Positions 1 through 8,469 of a stretch of 64,000 nt of DNA are shown piece by piece. The position numbers were made by a program, and so were the translations under genes. Numbering within the stretch: the stretch's first letter is position 1; every line of letters starts with the position of its first letter. The DNA is from Planctomycetota bacterium. GTDB taxonomy: Bacteria > Planctomycetota > UBA1135 > GCA-002686595. The stretch is taken from contig JADYYP010000035.1 of NCBI GenBank assembly GCA_020853575.1, positions 120,805 through 184,804 of the forward strand, written 5' to 3'. The notes beneath the pieces were generated by a model that was given only the letters and a program-made list of their open reading frames with translations, was not told the origin of the DNA and searched no databases.

Positions 1-2736
1 GTCCAGGTCGCGCCAAGCGAGCGCCTGCTCGAGCGCGCTCTCCAGCCGCGCCAGTCCGTCCTCCCCGCGCGCCGGGTCGAAGCCACCGAAGGCGCGTTCG
101 AAGGCCGCGACAGGTCCGCGCAGGGCGCGACGCTCGTCGAGCAGCTCGCGGGCGATGCACGCGAAGCTCGACCAATCGCGCAGCGTCTCGCAGGTGTGCA
201 ACAGGCGCTGGCGTGACTCGAACACGCGCATCCAACGGTCGTCGCTCTCGCCCTCACCCTCGAGGCCGATCAGCGCCAGTCGGTCGAGCTCGCGAGCGGC
301 CAAGTGGTCGCCCTCCGCCGACGCGCGTTCGGCGAGCGCCGCGGCCAAGCGCGCGTCGAGCGTCCACCACGCGCCATTGCGCGCGAGCGCCGCGAGCATG
401 CTCCGCGAACGTGCCAGTGTCGCACCCAGGGTCAGCTCGACGCGCCAAGCGAATTCCGCGTTGCTCTGCGGATCACCGCGAAAGCGTGCCTCGAGCTGCC
501 CGCGCGCGGCATCCAAAGGCGCGTCGAGCCAGCCCGCGACGAGCGCGTCGTCCAGGGCCTCCGCGGAGGCCAAGGCCGTGAGCAGCGCCTCGCGCTCGAC
601 CTCGTGCCGCGTGCGGGCCTCCTCGCTCCCCAGATCGGCGTGCGCCAGCGCCGCCGCGCGCTCGCGCAAGTGCTCCACGGCGCGCGGCCAGTCCTTGCGG
701 CCGAGCGCCAGCGTGGCGTGCGAGCGCAGCTCGAGATTGCGCGACTGCGAGGCCGCGATCAGGGCCTCGACATCCGGCGGAGAGTGCGCGGCGAGCACGT
801 CGACCGCCAGTTGACGCAGAGCATCGTTGGCGCGCTCGTCGAGCATGAGCCGCCGCACGAAGGCCTGCCCGCGCGCAGTGTTCGAGGCCGCGGCGGCCCG
901 CAGCGCGCGGCTTTTGAGCTCCGAATCGCAGCTCGCGAAATCGCGTTCGAGCCCCGCGACGGCGTCCTCGCGCCCCAGCGGAGCGAGCATCAGCTCGGCC
1001 TCGATGCGCAGGCGGCTGGGAACCTCGGGCGCGAGCCATGCGTCGAGCTCGGCGCGACCTTCGAGCGACTGCCCCAGCGACCACACGCACAGCTTCCCGA
1101 TCTCGACGTCGCGCCGTCCGACACGTCTCAGCGCATCGAGCTGAGCCGCGACGTCGGCGCCCGCGCTCTGCACGTGCACCGCGCGCACCAGCGCACTTGC
1201 CCGGCGCTCGAGCTCCAAGACGACCTGGTCCGCGCCGTCGAGCTCCGCGAGCACCTCCTGCAGCTCGCGGCGCGCGATCCGCGCCAGCTCCGCGTCGGGC
1301 GCGAAGGCCGCGAGCAGCTCCAGGGCTTGCGCCGTGTGCTCGCGCTCGTCGAGCAGCGCGATCAAGTCCGCTCGAAAGGGCGTCGGCGCTTCGTCGCGCG
1401 GCAGTTCCTCGAGCGCGGCGATGCGGCGCGGAGCGTCGAATCCCACCCAACGGCGATGCAGTTCCGCGAGCCATGGCGCGACCGGCGCGTCGCACAGCCC
1501 TTCGAAAGCCACGTCGACCACCCGCGGGTCGGAGTCGGCGAGCGCGCGCACCAGCAGCTCACCGGTCTCGCGTGCTTCGAGCTCGACGTGCTCGGCCGCC
1601 AGCACGGCGGCGATCTCCAGCCGCAGCGCCTCGTCGACGCGCGGGTCGAGCCACGGCGCGACACGCGCCACGTCCCAGCGTTCGACGCGCCCGCGCACCA
1701 GCGACCAACAGACCGCGCGCTCGTCGGCCTCCAAGGCGGAGTCGAGCGCCAGCTCGAGCAGAGTGAACGGCTCGAGGGCCTCGCCGGCCCCACGCAGGGC
1801 CTCGAGTCGTTCCGCGCCGCCGTGCAACTCAGCGCGAGCGAACAGCGCCCGTCCGAGCTGCTCGCCGTGCGTCCGCGCCGCGCGCGCTGCTTCGAGGAAC
1901 GTGCCCTCGAGCCGCGCGGGACCCGGCCATGCTTCCACGATCGCGGCGCTGTCGCCGACGCCGTGGTAGCGCATGCGCAGCGCCTCGAGCACCGCGCGCG
2001 GCGTGCGTTGCGTGGTCTCGCGCGCCAGATCGTCGAGCAGGGCCTCGCTCGGATGCGCCCATGCCAGCCGCTGGAGGAACTCGAGCACCGCGGCGGGCCC
2101 CAATCCGAGCTCGATGCGCCACAGGGCCACGAGCGTTTGCGGCGCAGCCTCGCCGCGCCGGAAGATCTCGACGCGCGCCGCCTGCGCCACGCGCTCGTCG
2201 CGGTCCAGCGCCAGCCGCAGCAGCGACTGCCCGGCGTGCTCTTGCGCACCCAGCGCCCCCACCAATGCGATGCGCACGCTCGGCAGCCGGTGCTCGACCA
2301 GCGGCATCCACCACGACTCCGCGCCAAGCGGATCGGGTGGCTCGCTCGGATCGCCGAAGCACTGTGTGAAGCGCATTCCGAGGTGAGCGGCGCCCACGAG
2401 CTCGAGCGCCGCCACCAGCTCTCGCGGATCGAGCTCGAGCGCGCCCAGCGGCACGCTGCGACCCGCGACGCGGACGGCGTCCTCGCTTCCATCGACGACC
2501 CCGACGCGCAGGCCGCGCGCGACGGCCTCGAAGAGCTCGGCGCGTTCGAGAAAGCGCTGTGGCGCAGCGATCTCGGGCTCGAACGCCGCGCGCCGCGCCG
2601 TTCCATCGAGCGCCCATTCGCGCACGCGCCACTCGCGCTGCACGAAGTCGGCCGCGTCGCGCGCGCGAACGTCCTGCGCGCCCGCGTGCGGCGCGCAGCT
2701 CAGGAGGAGAGCCGCCGCTGCGCCTGCGCGAGCCAT
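1..2736 (-). CDS. Secreted HEAT-like repeat protein, partial (C-terminus outside window)
   Basis: A reading frame begins at ATG 2736 on the minus strand and was spot-checked in three places: codons 1 to about 240, around 1201-1260, and the last 40 codons (1-120), where it runs off the window after about 912 residues. It opens with a signal peptide (MARAGAAAALLLSC, then APHAGA/QDV). The rest is Ala/Leu/Arg-rich helical sequence with HEAT-like segments such as LVGALGAQEHAGQSLLRLAL and LARLESALEQALAWRDLD. No enzymatic motif was recognised. HEAT-type proteins are usually scaffolds, so a periplasmic or surface scaffold role is inference. The start overlaps the end of the upstream nnrD gene by 37 bp, so they probably share a transcript. 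The large open frames in other registers here are shadows. Confidence 0.82.
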   Translation of the reverse strand, partial: MARAGAAAALLLSCAPHAGAQDVRARDAADFVQREWRVREWALDGTARRAAFEPEIAAPQRFLERAELFEAVARGLRVGVVDGSEDAVRVAGRSVPLGALELDPRELVAALELVGAAHLGMRFTQCFGDPSEPPDPLGAESWWMPLVEHRLPSVRIALVGALGAQEHAGQSLLRLALDRDERVAQAARVEIFRRGEAAPQTLVALWRIELGLGPAAVLEFLQRLAWAHPSEALLDDLARETTQRTPRAVLEALRMRYHGVGDSAAIVEAWPGPARLEGTFLEAARAARTHGEQLGRALFARAELHGGAERLEALRGAGEALEPFTLLELALDSALEADERAVCWSLVRGRVERWDVARVAPWLDPRVDEALRLEIAAVLAAEHVELEARETGELLVRALADSDPRVVDVAFEGLCDAPVAPWLAELHRRWVGFDAPRRIAALEELPRDEAPTPFRADLIALLDEREHTAQALELLAAFAPDAELARIARRELQEVLAELDGADQVVLELERRASALVRAVHVQSAGADVAAQLDALRRVGRRDVEIGKLCVWSLGQSLEGRAELDAWLAPEVPSRLRIEAELMLAPLGREDAVAGLERDFASCDSELKSRALRAAAASNTARGQAFVRRLMLDERANDALRQLAVDVLAAHSPPDVEALIAASQSRNLELRSHATLALGRKDWPRAVEHLRERAAALAHADLGSEEARTRHEVEREALLTALASAEALDDALVAGWLDAPLDAARGQLEARFRGDPQSNAEFAWRVELTLGATLARSRSMLAALARNGAWWTLDARLAAALAERASAEGDHLAARELDRLALIGLEGEGESDDRWMRVFESRQRLLHTCETLRDWSSFACIARELLDERRALRGPVAAFERAFGGFDPARGEDGLARLESALEQALAWRDLD

Positions 2737-3563
2737 TGGATCAAGTCCGAGGCGATCACGGCGCGTCGACCGAGATGCGCCGCCGCGAGATCGCCGGCGA
2801 GCCCGTGCGCGCGCACCGCTGCGCAGGCCGCGTCCAACGGGGTCCAGTGCGGGTGCTGGCCGGTGCCACACAACGCCAAGTAGGCGCCGACGATGCCCGC
2901 GAGCACGTCGCCCGCGCCGGCCGTCGCCATGCCCGGGTTGCCGGTGTCGTTCACGTACACCTGTCGACCGTCGGTGACGACCGTGTGCTGGCCCTTGAGG
3001 CACACGATCGCGCCGCTGAGCTCGGCCAATTCGCGGGCAGCGCGCTCGCGGCCTTGCGGGTCGCCGGGGATCGCTCGACGGAGCAAGCGCGCGGCCTCAC
3101 CGGGATGCGGCGTGATCACGGTTGGCCCCACGCGCTGCGAGAGCGCGTCCGGCGCGCCTTCGAGCGCGTTGAGCGCATCGGCGTCGGCCACCAGCGGTAC
3201 GCGACTCTCGCGACCGTTCAGCACGCGCAACCACAACTGCGCGTCGTTCTGCAGCCCGAGCCCGCAGCCGGCGACGATCGAGTGGAAGCCGCGCTCGGCG
3301 ATCGCGAACGGCAAATCGCGCGGGTGCGGCACGCGCAGCAGGATCGCTTCGGGCGCGGCGATCGGCAGCGCGCGGGCGACGGCCTCGCAGGTGTCGAGCA
3401 CCGTGACCAGCCCGGCTCCGGCGCGCTGCGCGGCGCGCGCGACGAGCAGCGCGGCGCCCGGCATCAGCTCGCTCCCACACACGACGAGCACGCGGCCCGC
3501 GTCGCCCTTGTGCGCGTCGGGCGCGAGCTCTGGAACCGCCAACGAGCGTTCGACCTCGCCCAC
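2700..3563 (-). CDS. nnrD: ADP-dependent (S)-NAD(P)H-hydrate dehydratase
   Basis: A 287-residue carbohydrate-kinase-fold enzyme that repairs damaged nicotinamide cofactor by dehydrating NAD(P)H-hydrate, using ADP in the bacterial enzymes. Visible family motifs are HKGDAGRV near the N-terminus, ADADALN, TPHPGEAARL, a KGQHTVV strand, and the C-terminal NDTGNPGMATAGAGDVLAG, which contains the conserved NxTGNPGMA and GxGDVL elements. The epimerase domain (NnrE) that is often fused N-terminally is absent here. I chose the GTG at 3563, 11 bp after the asparaginase stop; a CTG slightly upstream would overlap that stop. It sits between asparaginase and the HEAT-like gene in one minus-strand unit. Confidence 0.9.
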   Translation of the reverse strand: MGEVERSLAVPELAPDAHKGDAGRVLVVCGSELMPGAALLVARAAQRAGAGLVTVLDTCEAVARALPIAAPEAILLRVPHPRDLPFAIAERGFHSIVAGCGLGLQNDAQLWLRVLNGRESRVPLVADADALNALEGAPDALSQRVGPTVITPHPGEAARLLRRAIPGDPQGRERAARELAELSGAIVCLKGQHTVVTDGRQVYVNDTGNPGMATAGAGDVLAGIVGAYLALCGTGQHPHWTPLDAACAAVRAHGLAGDLAAAHLGRRAVIASDLIQWLAQAQRRLSS

Positions 3564-3574
3564 CTCGTCTCCGT

Positions 3575-4624
3575 TCAGGCCGTGACCTCGAGGCGGCCGA
3601 TGTCGAGCCCCGCCCAGTTCTTGATGCCGCCGGCGCGCCACTCGTCGAGACCCGCGGCCTCGTGGCGTCCGAGGAAGCCGAAGCGCACGAGCAGATCGAC
3701 CACCACCGCGTTCATCGCGCGGTAACCGCCGTCGTCGATCTTCACCGCCAATCCGCGGTCCGCGCCGCGGATGCCGACCACGTAGACGGCCTCGGTGCCG
3801 AGCTTGGGGAACAGCCGGCCGCCGCTGGCGCGCAGCAGATCGGAGCACAAGCTGTGCTTGGTCGAGCCCACGAGGTCGGGGAAGGCCGCCGCGGCGCGCG
3901 TCATGCGCTCGCAAGCGCGGCGCCGCGGATCGGGGAGCCCACTGGGATTGGCCACGCGCGCGAGCGCCGTCGCCAGTCGCGCGAGCGGCAAGTAGAACGT
4001 CGGCGCGCTGCACCCGTCGGTCGCGACGTCGAGCTCGCCCGGCAACGCTCCGCTCATCTCCTCGACCGCGCGCCGCACCGCCTGCTGCGAGGCGCAGTTC
4101 GGATCGAGGTAGCTCGCCAGATCGACGCCCATGTGCGCGGCGAGCGCCAGGAAGCCGGTGTGCTTGCCCGAACAGTTGTTGTGGACTGGCGTGGGCTTCT
4201 CGCCGCGGATCAGCAGCGCGCGGCGCGCGTCGGCGTCGACCGGCGTCTGCGGACCGCACTTGAGGTGCTGCACCCCGAGCCCGAGCCGCGCGAGCATGCC
4301 GTGCACGCGCCGCACGTGGATTTCCTCGGCGTGGTGCGACGCCAGCGTGAGCGCGACCTCGTCATCGGTGAACTGGAAGCGCTCGGCGGCGCCGCTCTCG
4401 AGCAGCGGAAGCGCCTGCAGCGACTTGGTCGCGCTGCGCGGAAAGACCGGGTGATTCCAATCGCCGACGCCGTCGATCACCGCTCCCGAAGCGTCGACCA
4501 ACACCCAAGCGCCGCGGTGCTGCGATTCGACGTGGCGTCCGCGCCAGACACGGGCCAGGACGGGTTGGTCGGGCCACAGCGGAGGAGCGAGGGAGGTCTC
4601 GGCGCAAGAGTGAGGGCGGTTCAT
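3575..4624 (-). CDS. L-asparaginase, zinc-type (Rhizobium etli AnsA/ReAV-like family)
   Basis: A 349-residue asparaginase of the family sometimes called asparaginase II, which converts asparagine to aspartate and ammonia. Residues described for the R. etli ReAV structure can be matched by eye. The first Ser-x-x-Lys pair is in RSATKSLQ (S64, K67), the second Ser in LASHHAEE (S96), and the second Lys in FPKLGTEAVY (K274). The zinc-site Cys-x-x-Lys is in NNCSGKHTG (C151, K154) and the third zinc ligand in DGCSAPTF (C205). All appear intact, so activity is expected. The ATG at 4624 gives a normal length; in-frame ATGs lie a few codons upstream. It heads a minus-strand unit with nnrD. Confidence 0.9.
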   Translation of the reverse strand: MNRPHSCAETSLAPPLWPDQPVLARVWRGRHVESQHRGAWVLVDASGAVIDGVGDWNHPVFPRSATKSLQALPLLESGAAERFQFTDDEVALTLASHHAEEIHVRRVHGMLARLGLGVQHLKCGPQTPVDADARRALLIRGEKPTPVHNNCSGKHTGFLALAAHMGVDLASYLDPNCASQQAVRRAVEEMSGALPGELDVATDGCSAPTFYLPLARLATALARVANPSGLPDPRRRACERMTRAAAAFPDLVGSTKHSLCSDLLRASGGRLFPKLGTEAVYVVGIRGADRGLAVKIDDGGYRAMNAVVVDLLVRFGFLGRHEAAGLDEWRAGGIKNWAGLDIGRLEVTA

Positions 4625-4709
4625 CGCGGGAACTTCGAGCCCGAGCATTCTACGCGGCACGGAACGCATCCGGTGTCGCACTTGGGCGTGCTCGCATAGA
4701 ATTCGCGCC

Positions 4710-5207
4710 GTGATCCCCTTCGAACGCGAACCCGGCGAGCATCGAGAGCCGCACCACGGTCGCGGTGAGCGCTGGCGGCCGCGCGACGCCGTCGATCCGG
4801 CGTTGCGCAGCGCTGGCGAGCCGCGCGTCGCGCGCGCGCACTCGCGCTTGGAAGCCTGGGCGAGCTGGCTCGTCGCGCCGCTGTTCCTGGCGGCGATCGC
4901 CGCCGGATTGTTGCTGATCACGCGCGGCCCCGACCAACTGTTCGCGCTCGCCTTCGGGTTGGTCCTGATGCTCGGCTCGAGCTGGATCGTGGCCTGTTCC
5001 CTGTTCCCCGCGCGCGCCGACCGCACCTGCCCGCGCTGCGGCGACGAGGCGCTCGTGCGGCTGGATCCGCAGTCCGCGCGCGGTGTGCGTTGCTCGGCGT
5101 GCTCGTGGCGCGATCCGAGCGTGAGCTCGTTCCTGCTCGCCGAGGACGACGGCGCCGATCTCGAGCAGATCGCGCTGCGCGAACGCGCGCATCCGCGGCG
5201 CTTCTGA
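4710..5207 (+). CDS. Membrane protein with C-terminal zinc ribbon
   Basis: A 165-residue protein starting at GTG 4710. The N-terminal third is polar and Arg-rich. Two hydrophobic segments follow (about residues 50-70 and 76-95, WLVAPLFLAAIAAGLLLI and LFALAFGLVLMLGSSWIVA). After these comes a likely cytosolic zinc ribbon with CPRCGDEALV and, about 20 residues on, VRCSACSWRD, giving two CxxC knuckles. I do not recognise a characterised family. It is divergent from the asparaginase gene, with an 85-bp shared upstream region, and is followed on the same strand by the bifunctional-nuclease gene. Confidence 0.75.
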   Translation: MIPFEREPGEHREPHHGRGERWRPRDAVDPALRSAGEPRVARAHSRLEAWASWLVAPLFLAAIAAGLLLITRGPDQLFALAFGLVLMLGSSWIVACSLFPARADRTCPRCGDEALVRLDPQSARGVRCSACSWRDPSVSSFLLAEDDGADLEQIALRERAHPRRF

Positions 5208-5273
5208 GGCGGCGAATGGCGCTCCCTTGATCGGCGACGGCGAGTGCGCGACGCTTGAGCGGACACCAATCCC

Positions 5274-5747
5274 ATGAGCAGCGTCCCCGAACCGAAGATG
5301 GTCGAGATCGTGCTCGCGCGCATCGTGCTGCGCGACAGCGAGCACGGACAGCACCTGTACCTGCTCGAGCGCGGCGGCAAGCGCGGCTTCCCGATGGTGA
5401 TCGGCCGTGTCGAGGCCGAGGAGATCCAGCGCATCGTCTCCGGCACGCCCGCCAAGCGCCCGATGACGCACCAGCTCGCGGCTTCGATGGTCGAGGCCCT
5501 CGGCGGTCGCATCGTGCGCGCCGACATCGTCGACATGCAGGAGATGACCTTCCTGGCGCAGTTGGTGCTCGCCACCGCCGACGGACACACCACCGCGGTG
5601 CTCGACGCGCGCCCTTCGGACGCCATCGCGCTGGCGCTGCGCGCGGGAGCGCCGCTGCGCGTGGCCGAGTTCGTCCTCGAGGAAGTGCGCACCGACCGCG
5701 CGGGGCCCGATCCCCTGCCCGAGAGCGAACCGCCCGAGACGACTTGA
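5274..5747 (+). CDS. Bifunctional nuclease (BFN/DUF151) family protein
   Basis: A 157-residue protein whose core (about residues 8-135) matches the BFN/DUF151 fold: HLYLLERGGKRGFPMVIGRV, an EAEEIQR helix, the RPMTHQLAASMVEALGG segment, and LDARPSDAIALALRAGAPL, which carries the conserved RPSDA motif. Some members of the family have been reported to have DNase and RNase activity; many bacterial members are uncharacterised. The C-terminal tail is acidic and Pro-rich. The ATG at 5274 fits the family N-terminus. The next plus-strand gene starts about 70 bp downstream. Confidence 0.88.
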   Translation: MSSVPEPKMVEIVLARIVLRDSEHGQHLYLLERGGKRGFPMVIGRVEAEEIQRIVSGTPAKRPMTHQLAASMVEALGGRIVRADIVDMQEMTFLAQLVLATADGHTTAVLDARPSDAIALALRAGAPLRVAEFVLEEVRTDRAGPDPLPESEPPETT

Positions 5748-5815
5748 TCGCGGCCGCGGATCGGTGCTCGCGCCGGAGCCCACGCCCGCGCACAATGGCC
5801 GCGGAGGCCAAGCGA

Positions 5816-6544
5816 ATGAGCAAGCGCAAGTCGGGTGCGGCCGCGAAGCAGGCCTCGAATCGGGTGCGAGCGGCGTCCAAGGCGCGCCCCAACCCGCGCG
5901 CCGCGCGGGCCCCCGCCAAGCCCACTCCCGCGAGTTCCCGGCTCGTTCCCAAGACGGCGCGCGCCGCGCCCTCGCCCAGGCGCTCGACCAAGCCTGCCAA
6001 CTCGACGACCGGGGCGCGCAACGCCAGCGATGAGGCCGTGTCGCGCGCCACGCGCCGCACCTGGAGCGAGTGGTTCACGATCCTCGACCGCGCCAAGGCC
6101 AGCGCGCTCGACCACAAGGGCATCGTCGCCATCGCCGCACGCAACGGAGCCGGCGCGTGGTGGCAACAGATGGTCGCCGTCGAATACGAGCAGGCCCGCG
6201 GGCTGCGCAAAAAGCACGAGAAACCCAGCGGTTTCCAGATCAGCCGAAGCGTCACGGTCGCGGTGCCCGCGGCGCGCGCCTACGCGGCCTGGAGCGATCC
6301 ACGAGCGCGCGCCAAGTGGCTCAGCGAGCCGATCGTGGTGCGCACCGCCACTCCGGCGAAATCGCTGCGCATGACTTGGAGCGACGGCAAGACGAACGTC
6401 GAGACCTACTTCTGGTCGCGCGCCCCGCGCAAATGCCAGGTGACCGTGCAGCACAACAAGCTGCCCGACGAGCGCGCGGCCGAGTCGATGAAGGCCTTCT
6501 GGTTGTCGGCCCTGACGCGTTTCGCGCGCTCGCTCGAGGCCTGA
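5816..6544 (+). CDS. SRPBCC-domain protein with DUF4287-like segment and basic N-terminal tail
   Basis: A 242-residue protein. Residues 1 to about 70 are a low-complexity Lys/Ala/Pro/Arg-rich basic tail that could contact nucleic acid or a polyanion. Next comes a DUF4287-like helical segment (TWSEWFTILDRA, GAWWQQMVAVEYEQARGL), then a SRPBCC/AHSA1-type domain (FQISRSVTVAVPAARAYAAW to the end), a fold that usually binds hydrophobic ligands or partner proteins. DUF4287 followed by SRPBCC is a known arrangement. I chose ATG 5816 because GGAGG lies 8 bases upstream (5803-5807); an in-frame ATG at 5795 lacks such a site. No ligand can be inferred. Confidence 0.82.
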   Translation: MSKRKSGAAAKQASNRVRAASKARPNPRAARAPAKPTPASSRLVPKTARAAPSPRRSTKPANSTTGARNASDEAVSRATRRTWSEWFTILDRAKASALDHKGIVAIAARNGAGAWWQQMVAVEYEQARGLRKKHEKPSGFQISRSVTVAVPAARAYAAWSDPRARAKWLSEPIVVRTATPAKSLRMTWSDGKTNVETYFWSRAPRKCQVTVQHNKLPDERAAESMKAFWLSALTRFARSLEA

Positions 6545-6555
6545 GCGCCGCGCGT

Positions 6556-6579
6556 CCGCCGGCGGGGCGCGCCCGGCGG
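6556..6579. terminator. GC hairpin between convergent genes
   Basis: CCGCCGG (6556-6562) is complementary to CCGGCGG (6573-6579), with a 10-base loop, between two converging genes. There is no T tract, so this is only a plausible bidirectional stop. Confidence 0.35.
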
Positions 6580-6590
6580 CGCGGCTCCGC

Positions 6591-7751
6591 TCACGGGCAG
6601 ACTTCGAAGGTCAGCCCATTGGAGAGGATCGTGGTCTTGGTGCTCGGCGGATCGCGCATCCACAGTTGCGCGTCGAAGCGCGCGCCCGCGGTGCGCGGAC
6701 TGCCGAGAGCGCCCGGATTCGCCGCCATGAAGGCGTTCCAATCCATGGAGAACGAACCGCTGCAACCGCTCGCGCCCCCGGAGTTCTGCACGTTCATGCG
6801 CTGCGTCGGGGTCTTCACGCACAGGAAGCTCGGTCCGCTCGCGCCCCATGCCACCGGCGTGAAATTGGGATCGGAGACCGCGTAGAAAAAGAGCCCCGTG
6901 CGAAGCGCGTCGACGCCGCTCGCTGTCAGGGTGAAGCCCGATGAGGCACTGACGCTGGCGCTGCCCGTCGCTTGGATCGAGATCGCGCAGCCGTTGCTCG
7001 AGTTGGCCACGGTGCAGTAGCTCACCGGACTCGGGCACGACCCGGAGAAGGCCAGCCCGCCCCAGGCGCCCGCTTGGTACTGGAACGCGACGTTCAGCGT
7101 GCTCACCGAGACCTTGTAGAGATCTCCAGCGGCCGTGATGCACCACAACGCGCCGTTGGCGTCGAAGGCCAAGTCCTGCACGAAGATCGGCAGATTGAGA
7201 TCCCCCAGGTGCGTGGCCGCGCCCGTGGCGAGCTGGATGCGGAACAGGCCCGTTCCGCCGATGTCGACGCCGTAGCAAGCACCGCTGCGGTCGATCGCGA
7301 TCGAGGTCAGCTGATCGAGCGTCGCGCCGGTGATCGCGGGTCCGGCGAGCGCCGCGCCCGTCGTGGTGTCGAGCGTGTACAGCTGGTTGTCGCGCGACGC
7401 GTACACCACGCCGCTGAGCGGATGCACCTCGACGCAGCGGAAATTCCAGTTCTGTCCGGTGTTGCCAACGATCGTCCCCGCGCCGCTGGCCGGATCGATC
7501 TTGAAGGTGCGGTCCGAGTTGCCGTCGTTGTAGCCGTCGATCGACCACAGCCACGTGCCGTCGAAGGCCAGGCCGCCGAAGAGCGCCTCCTCGTTGGTGA
7601 CCGCGACCGAGCTCAGCACCGTGCCGGTGGCCGGATCCACCGTCAGGAGCTGCGGATTGGTCGAACGCGACGTGGCGTAGATGAACTCCTGCGCCGCGGC
7701 ACTGCTCCCCACCACGAACACCAACGCCAGGCCCACCGTCCAACTCTTCAT
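6591..7751 (-). CDS. Secreted beta-propeller-like protein with lineage C-terminal module
   Basis: A 386-residue exported protein with a good site GGAGG six bases before ATG 7751. The signal peptide is MKSWTVGLALVFVVGSSAAA followed by QEF. Residues 25 to about 240 show repeated short-strand units of the kind found in propellers that score times or events (TVDPATGTVLSSV, FKIDPASGAGTIVG, YTLDTTTGAALAG, FRIQLATGAATHLG). From about residue 244 (SYCTVANSSNGCAISI) the sequence switches to a Cys-containing beta-rich module that resembles the C-termini of the other secreted proteins at 20382, 30569 and 45722. No catalytic motif was seen. Function is unknown; an extracellular binding role is inference. 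Confidence 0.85.
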   Translation of the reverse strand: MKSWTVGLALVFVVGSSAAAQEFIYATSRSTNPQLLTVDPATGTVLSSVAVTNEEALFGGLAFDGTWLWSIDGYNDGNSDRTFKIDPASGAGTIVGNTGQNWNFRCVEVHPLSGVVYASRDNQLYTLDTTTGAALAGPAITGATLDQLTSIAIDRSGACYGVDIGGTGLFRIQLATGAATHLGDLNLPIFVQDLAFDANGALWCITAAGDLYKVSVSTLNVAFQYQAGAWGGLAFSGSCPSPVSYCTVANSSNGCAISIQATGSASVSASSGFTLTASGVDALRTGLFFYAVSDPNFTPVAWGASGPSFLCVKTPTQRMNVQNSGGASGCSGSFSMDWNAFMAANPGALGSPRTAGARFDAQLWMRDPPSTKTTILSNGLTFEVCP

Positions 7752-7852
7752 CGTGATCCTCCAGCGCTCGCTCCGAGCGCATCTCGACCGTCCGCATCCT
7801 ACTGCGACGCTCCCTCCCGCGGGCCGTCATCCGCCGCTAACATCGCGCCCAC

Positions 7853-7940
7853 GGAGGCGTGGCAGAGTGGCCGATCGCAGCGGTTTTGAAAACCGCCAGG
7901 GGGCAACTCCTCGAGGGTTCGAATCCTTCCGCCTCCGCCA
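7853..7940 (+). tRNA. tRNA-Ser (anticodon UGA)
   Basis: An 88-base class II tRNA. The acceptor stem GGAGGCG pairs with CGCCTCC, followed by discriminator G and an encoded CCA (7938-7940). The anticodon stem GCGGT/ACCGC encloses loop TTTGAAA with anticodon TGA at 7887-7889. The T arm contains GGTTCGAATCC, and a long variable arm is present, as expected for serine. Confidence 0.97.
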
Positions 7941-8024
7941 ACTGCGCGGCGTCTTGGGGGCTGCGGACAGGTCGCGCTGAGCGCGCTTGAAAGGCCAGCG
8001 GCGGGCCGCTGGGATGGGCGGCGC

Positions 8025-8375
8025 GTGGAACCGTTCGAGCAAGCGGCGCTGGGCTTCGTGACCTTGCTGTTGCTGCCGTTCCTGGGCGTGCTCGGGCTGT
8101 TGCGCAAGCGCGCGTTGCCTTGGCTCGGCGGGGCGACGGCGGCGTGGGCGCTGGCGGGAGGGGTGTACGGGCTGGGGCTCGCCGCGGACGATCCGTCGCG
8201 TGCTCCGTTCCTGCGTGCGTGGCGCGTCGGATTGGCGCTGGGGCTCGCGTTTTTCGCGGTGGCCTGGATCGTTCGCCGGCCGCGCGTCGCGCGCGGATTG
8301 AAATGGGCCTTCGCGCTGAGCTCGATCGCGGTGTTCGCGCGCGCTCTATATCTCTACCTGCACGCCTACGCCTAG
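8025..8375 (+). CDS. Small multi-pass membrane protein of unknown function
   Basis: A 116-residue, strongly hydrophobic protein with four likely membrane spans (about residues 8-25, 34-52, 66-82 and 92-112; for example ALGFVTLLLLPFLGVLGLL and VGLALGLAFFAVAWIV). The start is GTG 8025; a nearby ATG at 8014 is out of frame. No family was recognised. It lies between tRNA-Ser(UGA) and the aldo/keto reductase gene. Hydrophobic pattern and codon use are gene-like, but the protein is small and without a known match. Confidence 0.6.
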   Translation: MEPFEQAALGFVTLLLLPFLGVLGLLRKRALPWLGGATAAWALAGGVYGLGLAADDPSRAPFLRAWRVGLALGLAFFAVAWIVRRPRVARGLKWAFALSSIAVFARALYLYLHAYA

Positions 8376-8469
8376 GGCCGACGAAGCGCACGCGCTTGCT
8401 ATCGTGCGCGCGAGCGCCCGCGCGACGCGCGAGCGACGCCCCGACCTTCCGAACACTCGAGGAGTTCCC

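Noticed and set aside
304..2883. Plus-strand open frame of 859 codons
   Set aside because: It is antisense to the HEAT-like gene, has no family motifs and is Arg/Gln/His-rich as expected for the reverse of GC-rich codons. The opposite strand has a signal peptide and coherent helical repeats.
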